A stretch of DNA of 64,000 bases from Phytopseudomonas seleniipraecipitans (GTDB lineage Bacteria; Pseudomonadota; Gammaproteobacteria; Pseudomonadales; Pseudomonadaceae). The notes under the pieces were generated by a model, which was not told the DNA's origin, made no database searches, and saw nothing but the letters and a program-made list of their open reading frames with translations. Both the position numbers and the translations under genes were made by a program. The DNA lies in assembly GCF_900102335.1 (NCBI RefSeq), contig NZ_FNBM01000001.1:434001-498000 (forward strand), given 5' to 3'. Each line of letters begins with the position of its first letter. The stretch's first letter is position 1. Shown here piece after piece: positions 10,345 through 19,318 of this stretch.

Positions 10345-12387
10345 TTAGACGCCGATTTCGCCTCCGTCGTTGCGCTGGATCACCACCGTTGAGGCCCGTG
10401 GGCGAACGGTGGTGCCGGATGGCGTCTCGTCCGTGGCAACGTCGGTGGACGGCCAGTTGCTGGGGTGCTGGATGTTGACGAAAATCGTCTTGTTGTCCGG
10501 CGTGAAAGTGATGCCGGTGACCTCGCTGCCGTTGGGGCCGACGAAGAAACGGCGTAGGTCCACCTGGTTCTGGGCGTTGACCGGTACCTGCTTGCCAGTG
10601 GCGTCAACCAGATTAGTGGGGATTACCGCCAGCATCTGGTCGTTGGTGTAGCTGGTCACGCTCGATTCACCGTTGTCGGTCTGGATCCAGAGGATGCCGC
10701 GACTGTCGAAACTCATGCCATCCGGGCTGGCGAACTGGTTGAGTTCGGTCAGGCCGGAGCGGTTGATGTCGGGCGTGCCCGAGGCGTTGGCACCGAATAC
10801 GAAGATGTCCCAGGCAAAGCTGAGTTGATCGTCGCTGTCGTGCCAGCGGATGACGTGACCGTGACGGTTCGGGCCGCGCGGGTTGGCTGCGTCTACGGCT
10901 GCTGCGGTGCGCGCGCTGTTGTTGGTCAGGGTCAGGTAAACGTCGCCATTGAGCGGGTTGACGGCGGTCCACTCCGGTCGATCCATCGGCGTTGCGCCCA
11001 CTGCATCGGCTGCGCCCCGCGTGTTGAGAATGATCCCCGGCAGGTCGGTGAACACGGCGCCCAGGGTGCTGCCATTGGTCGTCGGTGTGGCGGCTACCAG
11101 AGGGATCCACGCACCTGTGCCGTCGGCATCAAAGCGGGCGACGTACAGAGTGCCGCTGTCCATGTACTTGGCACCGGTGGCCAGGCGGTCGCTCGGGTTG
11201 GCATCGGCTGCGTCCCACACTGCATCGGAAACGAATTTGTACAGATACTCGTTGTTCGAGTCATCACCGGTGTAAAACACTACCGGTTTGCCGACTACCG
11301 GCAGCGCCGGCCAACAGCCTTCGTGGCGGATGCGGCCCAGGGCGGTACGTTTCACCGCGCGGGTGCTGGAGTCGTACGGGTCGATCTCGACGATGTAGCC
11401 ATAGGTGCTGGCTTCGTTGCGGTAGTCGTCGATCGCCGAGGCGCCGCTTGGAGTGATGTTGAAGCGGGTGAATTCGTCGTTCAGTTCCGAGGCATCCCCG
11501 GCCGCGGTTTCCCAGCTATAGCGGCCAGCGCCAGTGCTGACACCGATGCGCGACTGATCGGCAGGGCGACTGCCAGTGTTGATGAAGATCGACGGCCAGT
11601 TCTCTTCGCAAGTCAGGTAGGTGCCCCACGGGGTGTAACCGTTACCGCAGTTGTTGTTGGTACCGCGGGTCTGGGTACCGGTGGGGGAAAACTTGGTCTT
11701 GAGGTGATCCGTGCCGCTCAGCGGGCCGGAAATATCCATGACGGTGGCCGTGGTGAAACGACGGTTCAGTGGATCGTTATCGACCACCTGCCAGCGGCCG
11801 CTGACCTTGCTGATGCGGATAACACCCGCGCCGTGTGCATTTATTTCCTTGCGTACTTCTTCGGCCGGACGCTGACCATTGACGAAAGTCTGGCCGTTCG
11901 GGTGCAGGGCGTCTTCGTCGATGTACTCGTAGTTGATCGCCAGCAGGCCATCATCGGAGCGGCCGTTGATGGGGAAGAAGTGCATGCCGTCGTGGTGCAT
12001 GCCTGCCGAGTTTTCCTGCTCTATGGAGGTGTTGCTGCCATCGGCTTGCCAGGTACCACCGGCGCTGTTGAACGGCGTTCCCCAGGGGGCCAGCACATAG
12101 GCGCTGTAACCGGCAGCTACCACACAGGCATCGGTGCGCGAGCCGGCAATGGACTGGAAGCCGAGGGCCAGTTTCGGCTCGACGGGTGGCTCGGTGGAAG
12201 GGCTGTCGTTGCTGGAACCGCCGCTGTCGAAACAGCCGGTGAGGCCGGTGCCCGCGATCATGGCGATCGCGGCGCCCAGGCCACCGCGCATAACGCTGCG
12301 GCGGCTCAGGTACGAATCCAGAACCGACGCCATCGGCAGGTTGCCACTGGGGTTACGGTCCAGGTTATCGCCGGTATCTCGACTCAT
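10345..12387 (-). CDS. phoX: PhoX-family phosphatase, Tat-exported lipoprotein (UxpB type)
   Basis: A calcium/iron-dependent phosphomonoesterase of the PhoX (DUF839) family that releases phosphate from organic esters outside the cytosol. The 680-residue protein has a long N-terminus with a twin-arginine motif (SRRSVMRGG, Arg29-Arg30), a hydrophobic stretch and a lipobox ending at Cys52 (GLTGC). The mature part has NNCGNGYTPWGTYLTCEENW (the metal-site region) and RHEGCWPA. An AAGGA site lies 9 bases before the ATG. A Tat plus lipobox signal and the tat/gsp neighbours match P. putida UxpB, which travels through Tat and then the Xcp T2SS. The same route is inferred here. The gene is divergent from uxpA. 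Confidence 0.93.
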   Translation of the reverse strand: MSRDTGDNLDRNPSGNLPMASVLDSYLSRRSVMRGGLGAAIAMIAGTGLTGCFDSGGSSNDSPSTEPPVEPKLALGFQSIAGSRTDACVVAAGYSAYVLAPWGTPFNSAGGTWQADGSNTSIEQENSAGMHHDGMHFFPINGRSDDGLLAINYEYIDEDALHPNGQTFVNGQRPAEEVRKEINAHGAGVIRISKVSGRWQVVDNDPLNRRFTTATVMDISGPLSGTDHLKTKFSPTGTQTRGTNNNCGNGYTPWGTYLTCEENWPSIFINTGSRPADQSRIGVSTGAGRYSWETAAGDASELNDEFTRFNITPSGASAIDDYRNEASTYGYIVEIDPYDSSTRAVKRTALGRIRHEGCWPALPVVGKPVVFYTGDDSNNEYLYKFVSDAVWDAADANPSDRLATGAKYMDSGTLYVARFDADGTGAWIPLVAATPTTNGSTLGAVFTDLPGIILNTRGAADAVGATPMDRPEWTAVNPLNGDVYLTLTNNSARTAAAVDAANPRGPNRHGHVIRWHDSDDQLSFAWDIFVFGANASGTPDINRSGLTELNQFASPDGMSFDSRGILWIQTDNGESSVTSYTNDQMLAVIPTNLVDATGKQVPVNAQNQVDLRRFFVGPNGSEVTGITFTPDNKTIFVNIQHPSNWPSTDVATDETPSGTTVRPRASTVVIQRNDGGEIGV

Positions 12388-12545
12388 CAGGTCATGTCCT
12401 TTTTCTGTTGAAGCGGCTTGAGGAAACCGGGACTTTAGAGACCGAATGTGATGATTTTCTGGCAGTTCTGTTAACGGCTATTGAAAGCTTTGTGACGCTA
12501 CCTTTCTGATTTATCTGATTTTTTCGATTGAAGGTCGAAGTGTGG

Positions 12546-12574
12546 CTGTCGAATAACCGCCATTAAACTGTCAC
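12546..12574 (+). promoter_or_regulatory. Probable Pho box before uxpA and the gsp operon
   Basis: Half-sites CTGTCGA (12546), CCGCCAT (12557) and CTGTCAC (12568) are spaced by exactly 11 bases with AT-rich linkers (ATAA, TAAA, ATAA), as in PhoB sites. Matches to CTGTCAT are 5, 5 and 6 of 7. The run ends 55 bases before the uxpA start and could drive the uxpA-gspCDEFGHIJLMN operon. On the other strand toward phoX only weak half-sites are visible. Confidence 0.55.
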
Positions 12575-12629
12575 ATAAGCTGCCCAGTATCCCGCCCCGA
12601 CAATGCATAAAGGTGAGGCGGGTGGGGCG

Positions 12630-14267
12630 ATGACAGACATCGGCAGACGTGAAGTGATGAGCTGGATGGGCATCGGTGCAATGGCGCCTTTGCTGAGTGC
12701 CTGCTCGGGCTTCGCGACCCCGCGTCAGGACGGACAATCCGAACTGGAATTGCTGTATTTCGCCGATACCCTGGATGCACGCCAGCCCGGGCAACCGGTA
12801 GTGCCGGCCACTCGGCTGGGGCCAGTTTCGCATCTTGGGCGAGCGCCATGGCTGAGTGGCAGCAATGCCCATCAGTCGCGTAGCGAACTTAATCCACTTC
12901 TCGACGCGCGTCTGGCCGAAGGTGTCACCACGGGCGGCTATGCAGTGCTGGGTGCCTTGCTAGAAGATCTACGCCAGCGCCACGGTACCGAGCGCTGCCT
13001 GACCCTGGAAAACGGCCAGGGCTGGAACGGCAGTGGCCTGGCTTACCTGACGCAGGGAAGCAGCGGCGCACAGGGTAGCCAACTGCTTGGCAGTGAGGTG
13101 CGGGTCAGCAGCGATGAGCGCGTGCTGTGGCCACAACGCTGCGCCGGTCTTTATCGACATTTCGCCCGGCCCGTCGTCGGCGCCGGCCTCGCACAAACCC
13201 AGGCCGAGGCGCTGGGCACCGAGCCTTTCACCATCATCCGGCGCGCCGGGTTGCGGATCGCGGTCGTCGGGGTGACCGACCCTTATGCCGCCGATCAGAA
13301 CGCCTCCCTGAAGCAGTGGTACCAATCGCTGCTACCGGCCTTCAAGGAAGCGCGTGCCCAGGCCGATCTGGTCATTGCCCTCGCCGATGTGGGGACCGGG
13401 CCTGGCCTGTGGCTGGCCGAGCGCTTGAGCGATGCCGACCTGCTGCTATGCGCCCGCGGCCAGGATTTCTGGCCAGCGCCGATCGAGGTGCTGCAGACCA
13501 GCGGCAGACTGGTGCCGGTAGTACTCGGTGGTTGTCGGGCCAGCGGTGCCTTTCATATCGGGTGTCAGCGGCACGCCGGGCGATGGCAGTTCGTTGCGCG
13601 CTTTCACCCCGCGTTCGAGCAGTTGCTTTCACCAGCTGGCCAGGCGCACGCCGCACGCCTGCGTACACAGCTGCAAGGCCAGCGAGCGCCTCACGCCGCT
13701 TGGCTCGATCAGCCCCTGGCAACGGCGCCACAAGCGCTGTGGCGTCGCGATACCCGCGGTGGTAGCTGGGACCGCCTGTTGCACCAGGCACTGTCCGATG
13801 ACGGCCAGATGCAGGTGCTGTTGCCCGGTCTGCGTTATGACAGCCCGGTTGCCGCCGGCCAGGCGATCACCCGTGAACACCTGATCAGCCTGACTGGCGG
13901 CTATCCGGCTCCCGTCGTGGACGCGCCGCTCAAGGCTCTCGAAGGCGTGTTGGAGAGTGCTGCCGACCAGCTGTTCGGCAACCCTCTGTTGCTCGACAGC
14001 AGTCGTGATCTGCCGCGTTGGCAGGGGCAGACCTGGCAGGTCAATTACAGCCCGACCGGCAAGCGCGTTTCCGGCCTGGCTCCGCTCGACGGCATGTGCC
14101 GCAGTATTTCAATGGCCTACGACGCCAACGCGAGTGAACCGCTGTGGCAGCGCGTCGAAGCGTGGTTGGCCACGCAACCGAGCGGTTGGCAGTTACCTGC
14201 TCTGCATCTGCCCAGCGTGCGTTATGTACAAGGGCATCCCGGCTGGCATCCCAGAGGCGTCAGTTGA
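12630..14267 (+). CDS. uxpA: SoxB/5'-nucleotidase-like Tat lipoprotein without the usual metal ligands (UxpA type)
   Basis: A 545-residue protein with a twin-arginine signal (GRREVMSWMG, Arg6-Arg7) and lipobox Cys25 (LLSAC). Its layout follows SoxB and 5'-nucleotidases: an N-terminal calcineurin-like metallophosphoesterase domain and a C-terminal nucleotidase domain (ITREHLISLTGGYPAPV, ALEGVLESAADQLFGNP). By eye the metal motifs are altered: D-x-H is DTL (Asp46, Leu48), GD is ENGQGWNG, and the GNH, SH and GHxH positions read SDER, ALADVG and CARGQDF. It may be a non-catalytic binding protein. The gene overlaps gspC by four bases (TTGA) and heads the gsp operon. ATG 12630 is preferred; ATG 12603 would add nine residues before the signal. 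Confidence 0.8.
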   Translation: MTDIGRREVMSWMGIGAMAPLLSACSGFATPRQDGQSELELLYFADTLDARQPGQPVVPATRLGPVSHLGRAPWLSGSNAHQSRSELNPLLDARLAEGVTTGGYAVLGALLEDLRQRHGTERCLTLENGQGWNGSGLAYLTQGSSGAQGSQLLGSEVRVSSDERVLWPQRCAGLYRHFARPVVGAGLAQTQAEALGTEPFTIIRRAGLRIAVVGVTDPYAADQNASLKQWYQSLLPAFKEARAQADLVIALADVGTGPGLWLAERLSDADLLLCARGQDFWPAPIEVLQTSGRLVPVVLGGCRASGAFHIGCQRHAGRWQFVARFHPAFEQLLSPAGQAHAARLRTQLQGQRAPHAAWLDQPLATAPQALWRRDTRGGSWDRLLHQALSDDGQMQVLLPGLRYDSPVAAGQAITREHLISLTGGYPAPVVDAPLKALEGVLESAADQLFGNPLLLDSSRDLPRWQGQTWQVNYSPTGKRVSGLAPLDGMCRSISMAYDANASEPLWQRVEAWLATQPSGWQLPALHLPSVRYVQGHPGWHPRGVS

Positions 14268-14689
14268 TCAGCGCCCAGCGATTGTGGGGCGGCCTGTGGC
14301 TGACCCTCGGTGCCTGGCTGGCGGCGCAGTGCGTGCTGCAACTCAGCCGTGAACCGCAGCCGGCCCGTGCCGTTGCTGTCGATACGGCTGCGCTGCCGGG
14401 GCTGCTGGTGGGCCACTGGCAAGTGACCGCCGACAGCGGTGCATTGCCGTTGACGCGCCTGCCGGTTCAGTACCTCGGCAGCCTGCGTGCCGTGCCCCTG
14501 AGCGCCTCGGTGGTGGTGCTGCGCTACGGCCAGCAAGTGCGCAGCTTCAGCCGTGGGCAACGCCTGGGGCCCGGCGTCGTGCTGCAGGACATCGACGAGA
14601 CGGGGCTGATTTTCGATAACCAGGGGCGGCGCGAGCGCTTGCCCTGGCCGCCACGGCCTGCCGTGACCGGCTTCAAGCGGCAAGGATAA
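14264..14689 (+). CDS. gspC: Type II secretion inner-membrane connector GspC (XcpP)
   Basis: GspC links the inner-membrane platform to the secretin and helps choose substrates. The likely start is TTG 14264 inside the uxpA stop (TTGA). The 141-residue product has one N-terminal membrane anchor (LWGGLWLTLGAWLAAQCVL) and the HR domain (LVGHWQVTADSGALPLTRLPVQYLGSL, GQQVRSFSRGQRLGPGVVLQDI). It stops after the HR domain, so the PDZ or coiled-coil domain of longer GspC proteins is absent. Translational coupling to uxpA suggests co-expression of cargo-like and machine genes. The start is uncertain by a few codons. Confidence 0.85.
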   Translation: MISAQRLWGGLWLTLGAWLAAQCVLQLSREPQPARAVAVDTAALPGLLVGHWQVTADSGALPLTRLPVQYLGSLRAVPLSASVVVLRYGQQVRSFSRGQRLGPGVVLQDIDETGLIFDNQGRRERLPWPPRPAVTGFKRQG

Positions 14690-14692
14690 GAG

Positions 14693-16645
14693 ATGATCGT
14701 TCGCTACTGCCTGGCCGCTCTGCTGGCCCTGGGCGCTACCCAGATTCTGGCCGATGACGTGTTGGATCTGCCGGTCGCCGAGTCGCCGCTGTACGAGGTG
14801 AATTTCGTCGACACCGAGCTCAGCGAGTTCATCGACAGCGTGTCGCAGATCACCGGCACCACCTTCATCGTCGACCCGCGGGTCAAGGGCAAGGTCACCG
14901 TGCGCACGGTCGAGCGCCATGACAGCGAAGCGATCTACGACATATTTCTCGCCCAGTTGCGTGCCCAGGGATTTGCCGCGGTCAACCTGCCCAACGGCAG
15001 CGTGAAGATTCTCCCTGATCAGGCGGCGCGCCTGGAGCCAGTGCCCGTGGACCCCAGTGGCGGGCAGCAGGCCGGCGGCGACGGTATCGCCACCCGGGTG
15101 TTCAGCGTGCGCAATGCGGCCAGCGAACAGTTGCTCGGCATTCTCAAGCCGCTGATCGACCCGCGGGTGGGCGTCATCACCCCGTATCCGGCCGCCAACC
15201 TGCTGGTCATCACCGACTGGCGCAGCAACCTGGCGCGTATCGACCGCCTGCTCGCCGAGCTTGATCAGGTCAGTGACGAGCCGCTGCAGGTGATGCCCCT
15301 GCAGCACGCCAGCGCCGCCGACACCAGCGTGCTGATCACTCGCCTGCTGGCCAGCGAGAAGGGCGGTGACAGCGCCCAGGTAATCGCCGACCCGCGCAGC
15401 AACGCCCTGCTGGTACGCGGCAGCGCCGACAGCCGTGAGCGGGTGCGCGCCCTGCTGACGCAGCTGGACCGCCCCGGTGGCGAGCTGCGCAGCTCCAACA
15501 CCCAGGTGATCTACCTGCGCCATGCCAACGCCGCCGAGGTGGTCAAGGTGCTACGCGGGCTCAGCCAGGAGGCGCCACAGGCACCCGGCGAGGGGGCGGA
15601 GGGCGCCCAGGCTGCGCGCTTGCCGATCAGTGATTCGGGCGTGCGCCTGGAGTACGAGGAGGGCACCAACGCGGTGGTGATGGTCGGCCCGGACAGCGAG
15701 CTGGCGGCCTACCGCTCCATCGTCGAGCAACTGGACATCCGCCGCGCCCAGGTGGTGGTCGAGGCGATCATCGCCGAGGTCTCCGACTCCCGTGCCGAGG
15801 AGCTGGGCGTGCAATGGTTGTTCGCCGACGAGAAACTTGGCGCCGGGGTGGTCAACTTCAGTGCGGGCGGCGCGAACATCGCGGGTATCGCCGGTGCCGC
15901 GGCCAGTGGTGACAACGCGGCCCTTGGTGAGCTGCTTTCGGGTGTCAGCGGCGCGACCGCCGGCATCGGCCATTTTGGTGGCGGGTTCAATTTCGCCGTG
16001 CTGCTCAACGCGCTGAAGAGCAAGAGTGGCTTCAACCTGCTGTCCACACCGACCCTGCTGACCCTGGACAACGCCGAGGCGTCGATTCTGGTCGGCCAGG
16101 AAGTGCCCTTCGTCACCGGCTCGGTGACCCAGAACAACAGCAACCCGTACCAGACCATCGAGCGCCGCGAAGTCGGTGTGAAGCTGCGCATCAAGCCGCA
16201 GATCAATATCGACAACAGCGTGCGCCTGGATATCGTCCAGGAAGTTTCGTCGATCGCCGACTTCGCCTCGGCCAGCGACGTGATCACCAACAAGCGCGAG
16301 ATCAAGACCAAGGTGATGGTCGAGGACAACGGCCTGATCATTCTCGGCGGGCTGATCAGCGATGAAGTCAGCAGCAGGGATCAGAAGGTGCCGTTGCTAG
16401 GCGACATTCCCGGGCTTGGCCGGCTGTTTCGCTCCACGGGCAAGAGCGGCGTGAAGCAGAATCTGATGGTGTTCATTCGTCCGCGCATTCTGCGTGACGG
16501 GCCGAGCATTGCCAGTTTCAGTGCCGACAAATACCAGAACCTGCAACGCGAAACGGCGCTCAAACTACCCGCATTGGACGGCGACGCCAGGCTGCAGCAG
16601 CTCTTTCCGGCCAGCCGCGCGCGCCTCGACGAGGGCGTCTGGTAA
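14693..16645 (+). CDS. gspD: Type II secretion secretin GspD (XcpQ)
   Basis: It forms the outer-membrane channel. The 650-residue protein has a signal peptide (IVRYCLAALLALGATQILA), an N0 domain, repeated N1-N3 KH-like domains (FSVRNAASEQLLGIL, MPLQHASAADTSVLITRLL, IYLRHANAAEVVKVLRGL) and the C-terminal secretin domain (VVVEAIIAEVSDSRAEELGVQW, STPTLLTLDNAEASILVGQEVPF, VPLLGDIPGLGRLFRS). An S-domain is not evident, and no pilotin gene is seen nearby. AAGGA lies 7 bases before the ATG. The stop shares one base with the gspE start. Confidence 0.97.
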   Translation: MIVRYCLAALLALGATQILADDVLDLPVAESPLYEVNFVDTELSEFIDSVSQITGTTFIVDPRVKGKVTVRTVERHDSEAIYDIFLAQLRAQGFAAVNLPNGSVKILPDQAARLEPVPVDPSGGQQAGGDGIATRVFSVRNAASEQLLGILKPLIDPRVGVITPYPAANLLVITDWRSNLARIDRLLAELDQVSDEPLQVMPLQHASAADTSVLITRLLASEKGGDSAQVIADPRSNALLVRGSADSRERVRALLTQLDRPGGELRSSNTQVIYLRHANAAEVVKVLRGLSQEAPQAPGEGAEGAQAARLPISDSGVRLEYEEGTNAVVMVGPDSELAAYRSIVEQLDIRRAQVVVEAIIAEVSDSRAEELGVQWLFADEKLGAGVVNFSAGGANIAGIAGAAASGDNAALGELLSGVSGATAGIGHFGGGFNFAVLLNALKSKSGFNLLSTPTLLTLDNAEASILVGQEVPFVTGSVTQNNSNPYQTIERREVGVKLRIKPQINIDNSVRLDIVQEVSSIADFASASDVITNKREIKTKVMVEDNGLIILGGLISDEVSSRDQKVPLLGDIPGLGRLFRSTGKSGVKQNLMVFIRPRILRDGPSIASFSADKYQNLQRETALKLPALDGDARLQQLFPASRARLDEGVW

Positions 16646-18099
16646 TGAGCCTGTTGCCCTATCGCCTGGCTCGTCAGACCGGCGTGGCTTGGGTGCCGGC
16701 TGATGACGGCTGGAGCCTGTGGCTGTGCGATGACGCCGATAGCGATCAACTGCAGGAGTTGCTGCGTGTCGAAGGCGCGCCCGGATCGGTGTGTCGCTTG
16801 CCACGGGCCGAGTTCGAGCAGCGCCTGGGCCTGCTGTATCAGGCTGGCGAGGGGGCGAATGCGGCGCTGATCGAGGGCATCGGCGAGCAGGTCGATCTCG
16901 ACAGCCTGATGAACGACATGCCGCGCATCGAGGACCTGCTCGAGAGCGATGACGAGGCGCCGGTCATCCGCCTGATCAACGGCCTGTTCGCCCAGGCGCT
17001 GCGGTTGCAGGCCTCGGATATCCATATCGAAACCTTCGAGCAGAGCCTGGTGGTGCGCCTGCGCATCGACGGCCATCTGCGCGAAGTCCTGCGCCCGCCA
17101 CGGGCGTTGTCGGCCATGCTGGTGTCGCGGATCAAGGTTATGGCGCGGCTGGACATCGCCGAAAAGCGTCAGCCCCAGGATGGACGTATCACCCTGCGTG
17201 CTGCTGGTCGCGAAGTCGACGTGCGGGTTTCCACGCTGCCGGGCATTCACGGCGAGCGGGTGGTGATGCGCGTGCTGGACAAGCAGGCCAGCCTGCTGGC
17301 GCTGACCAATCTGGGCATGCCGCCTGCGGTGGAGCAGGGCCTGCGTGCCTGTCTGGGCCGCCCCAACGGCATCGTGCTGAGCACCGGGCCAACCGGCTCG
17401 GGCAAGACCACCACCCTGTACGCCAGCCTCAACAGCCTGAATGACGGCAGCCGCAATATCCTCACCGTCGAAGACCCGGTGGAATACGCCATCACCGGTA
17501 TCGGCCAGACCGCCATCAACCCGCGTGCCGGGCTGACCTTCGCCACTGGCCTGCGAGCGATCCTGCGCCAGGATCCGGACGTGATAATGCTCGGCGAAAT
17601 CCGTGATCGGGAGACCGCGCAGATTGCCGTGCAGGCCAGTCTCACCGGGCATCTGGTGTTGTCGACCCTGCATACCAACAGTGCAGTGGGCGCCGTGACG
17701 CGGCTGCGCGACATGGGTATCGAGCCCTTCCTGATCGCCTCCTGCCTGCGTGGCGTGCTCGCCCAGCGCCTGGTGCGCCGCCTGTGCAGCTGTGCCGAGC
17801 GTCGACCCTTGCAGGACGCCGAACGGCAGTTGCTGCCGGAGCTGGCCGACCTCGAACACAGCTTTCATCCAGTCGGTTGCGAGCAGTGCCAGGGTAGCGG
17901 TTATCAGGGCCGCCTGGGGCTCTACGAATTCATCGAGCTGGATGCCGGGCTGATCGCGCTGCTGTACAGCGGCGCCAGCGAGGTAAGCATGCACGTCTAC
18001 CTCGAGGATCGACGGCAGAGCCTGTCGGCCATGGCCTGCGACTGCCTGGCACGCGGCGACACCAGCCTCGCCGAAGTGCTGCGCGCGGTGCAGGGCTGA
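16645..18099 (+). CDS. gspE: Type II secretion ATPase GspE (XcpR)
   Basis: The cytoplasmic hexameric ATPase that powers pseudopilus assembly. The 484-residue protein has the N2E motif region (ASDIHIETFEQSLVVRLRIDG), Walker A GPTGSGKTTT near residue 248, Walker B VIMLGEIRDRETAQIA near 313, and the His box (LVLSTLHTNSAVGAVTRL). The C-terminal zinc region is slightly unusual: the first pair reads CSC, one residue shorter than the common CxxC, while the second is CEQC. The gene overlaps gspD by one base and is followed two bases later by gspF. Confidence 0.97.
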   Translation: MSLLPYRLARQTGVAWVPADDGWSLWLCDDADSDQLQELLRVEGAPGSVCRLPRAEFEQRLGLLYQAGEGANAALIEGIGEQVDLDSLMNDMPRIEDLLESDDEAPVIRLINGLFAQALRLQASDIHIETFEQSLVVRLRIDGHLREVLRPPRALSAMLVSRIKVMARLDIAEKRQPQDGRITLRAAGREVDVRVSTLPGIHGERVVMRVLDKQASLLALTNLGMPPAVEQGLRACLGRPNGIVLSTGPTGSGKTTTLYASLNSLNDGSRNILTVEDPVEYAITGIGQTAINPRAGLTFATGLRAILRQDPDVIMLGEIRDRETAQIAVQASLTGHLVLSTLHTNSAVGAVTRLRDMGIEPFLIASCLRGVLAQRLVRRLCSCAERRPLQDAERQLLPELADLEHSFHPVGCEQCQGSGYQGRLGLYEFIELDAGLIALLYSGASEVSMHVYLEDRRQSLSAMACDCLARGDTSLAEVLRAVQG

Positions 18100-18101
18100 G
18101 T

Positions 18102-19304
18102 ATGCCGACCTATCGCTATCACGCCGTCGACCTGGCCGGCAAACCGCACAAGGCCAGTCTGCAGGCGGACAGCGAGCGCCACGCCCGGCAGCTATTACGC
18201 GAGAGTGGTCTGTTCGCCCGTGAACTGCACCGTCACGATCCGCAAAGCCGGCAGCCACGTCGTCAGCGGGTCAGCCGCGCACAGCTATGCGAGCTGACCC
18301 GGCAACTGGCGACCCTCACTGGCGCAGGCATTCCGCTGGTCGATGCGCTGGGCACTCTAGAGCGGCAGCTGGTCCAGCCAGCGCTGCGCAGCCTGCTGGT
18401 GGCGGTGCGCGGCTCCCTCGCCGAGGGCGTTGGCCTGGCTCGTAGCCTGGCACGTCAGGGCGGGGTTTTCTCGACCCTGTATTGCGCGCTGGTCGAGGCC
18501 GGTGAACGTTCCGGGCGCCTGGCCCAGGTGCTCGAACGCCTGGCCGAGCACCTCGAACAGGTGCAGCGCCAGCAGCACAAGGCGCGCACCGCGCTGATCT
18601 ATCCGGCGGTATTGATGGGGGTCTCCCTGGCCGTGGTGATCGGCCTGATGACCTTCGTGGTGCCCAAGCTCACCGAGCAGTTCGCCCATGCCGGACAGAG
18701 TCTGCCATGGATCACCACCTTGCTGATCGGCATCAGCAACACCCTGGTGCTGCTCGGCCCCTGGCTGCTGGGGGCGGCACTGCTGGCGGCGTTGCTCGCC
18801 AGGCTGCTGCTGCGCAAACCGCACTGGTGCCTGCGCCGCGACGATCTGTTGCTGCGCCTGCCGCAGGTCGGCGTGCTGTTGCAGGTGCTGGAGAGCGCGC
18901 GGCTATCGCGCAGCCTGGCGATCCTCGCCGGCAGTGGTGTGCCGCTGCTCGAAGCTCTGCAGGTGGCGACTGCAACGGTCAACAACCGGCGTATCCGCCT
19001 GGCGCTGGAGCGGGTCGGCAGCGAGGTGAAGGGCGGCGTCAGCCTGCACCGCGCCCTAGAGGCCAGCGGCCATTTTCCTCCGTTGCTGCTGAACATGGTC
19101 GCCAGTGGCGAAGCCAGCGGCACTTTGCCGGACATGCTCGAACGCGTGGCGGACAACCAGGAGCGTGGCTTCGCCCGCCAGGTGGACACCGCCATGGCGC
19201 TATTCGAACCCCTGATGATTCTGGTGATGGGCGGCGTGGTGCTGTTCATCGTAATGGCCGTGCTGCTGCCAATCATGCAGCTCAATCAGGGCCTGACACT
19301 GTGA
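18102..19304 (+). CDS. gspF: Type II secretion platform protein GspF (XcpS)
   Basis: A polytopic inner-membrane protein of 400 residues that couples GspE to pilus assembly. It has two repeated cytoplasmic helical domains (LTRQLATLTGAGIPLVDALG and LAILAGSGVPLLEALQ) and three membrane spans (YPAVLMGVSLAVVIGLMTFV; LGPWLLGAALLAALLARLL; LMILVMGGVVLFIVMAVLLP). Length and repeat pattern are standard. Its TGA stop lies two bases before a ribosome binding site for gspG. Confidence 0.96.
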   Translation: MPTYRYHAVDLAGKPHKASLQADSERHARQLLRESGLFARELHRHDPQSRQPRRQRVSRAQLCELTRQLATLTGAGIPLVDALGTLERQLVQPALRSLLVAVRGSLAEGVGLARSLARQGGVFSTLYCALVEAGERSGRLAQVLERLAEHLEQVQRQQHKARTALIYPAVLMGVSLAVVIGLMTFVVPKLTEQFAHAGQSLPWITTLLIGISNTLVLLGPWLLGAALLAALLARLLLRKPHWCLRRDDLLLRLPQVGVLLQVLESARLSRSLAILAGSGVPLLEALQVATATVNNRRIRLALERVGSEVKGGVSLHRALEASGHFPPLLLNMVASGEASGTLPDMLERVADNQERGFARQVDTAMALFEPLMILVMGGVVLFIVMAVLLPIMQLNQGLTL

Positions 19305-19318
19305 TGAGGAGAGCCATC

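Noticed and set aside
12390..12500. A Pho box on the minus strand toward phoX
   Set aside because: Some half-sites can be placed at 11-base steps (CTTTCAA, CTGCCAG), but several match the consensus at only three or four of seven bases. It is not listed as a feature.
14222..15523. A 433-codon frame antisense to gspC and gspD
   Set aside because: Shadow of gspD, with no family motif.
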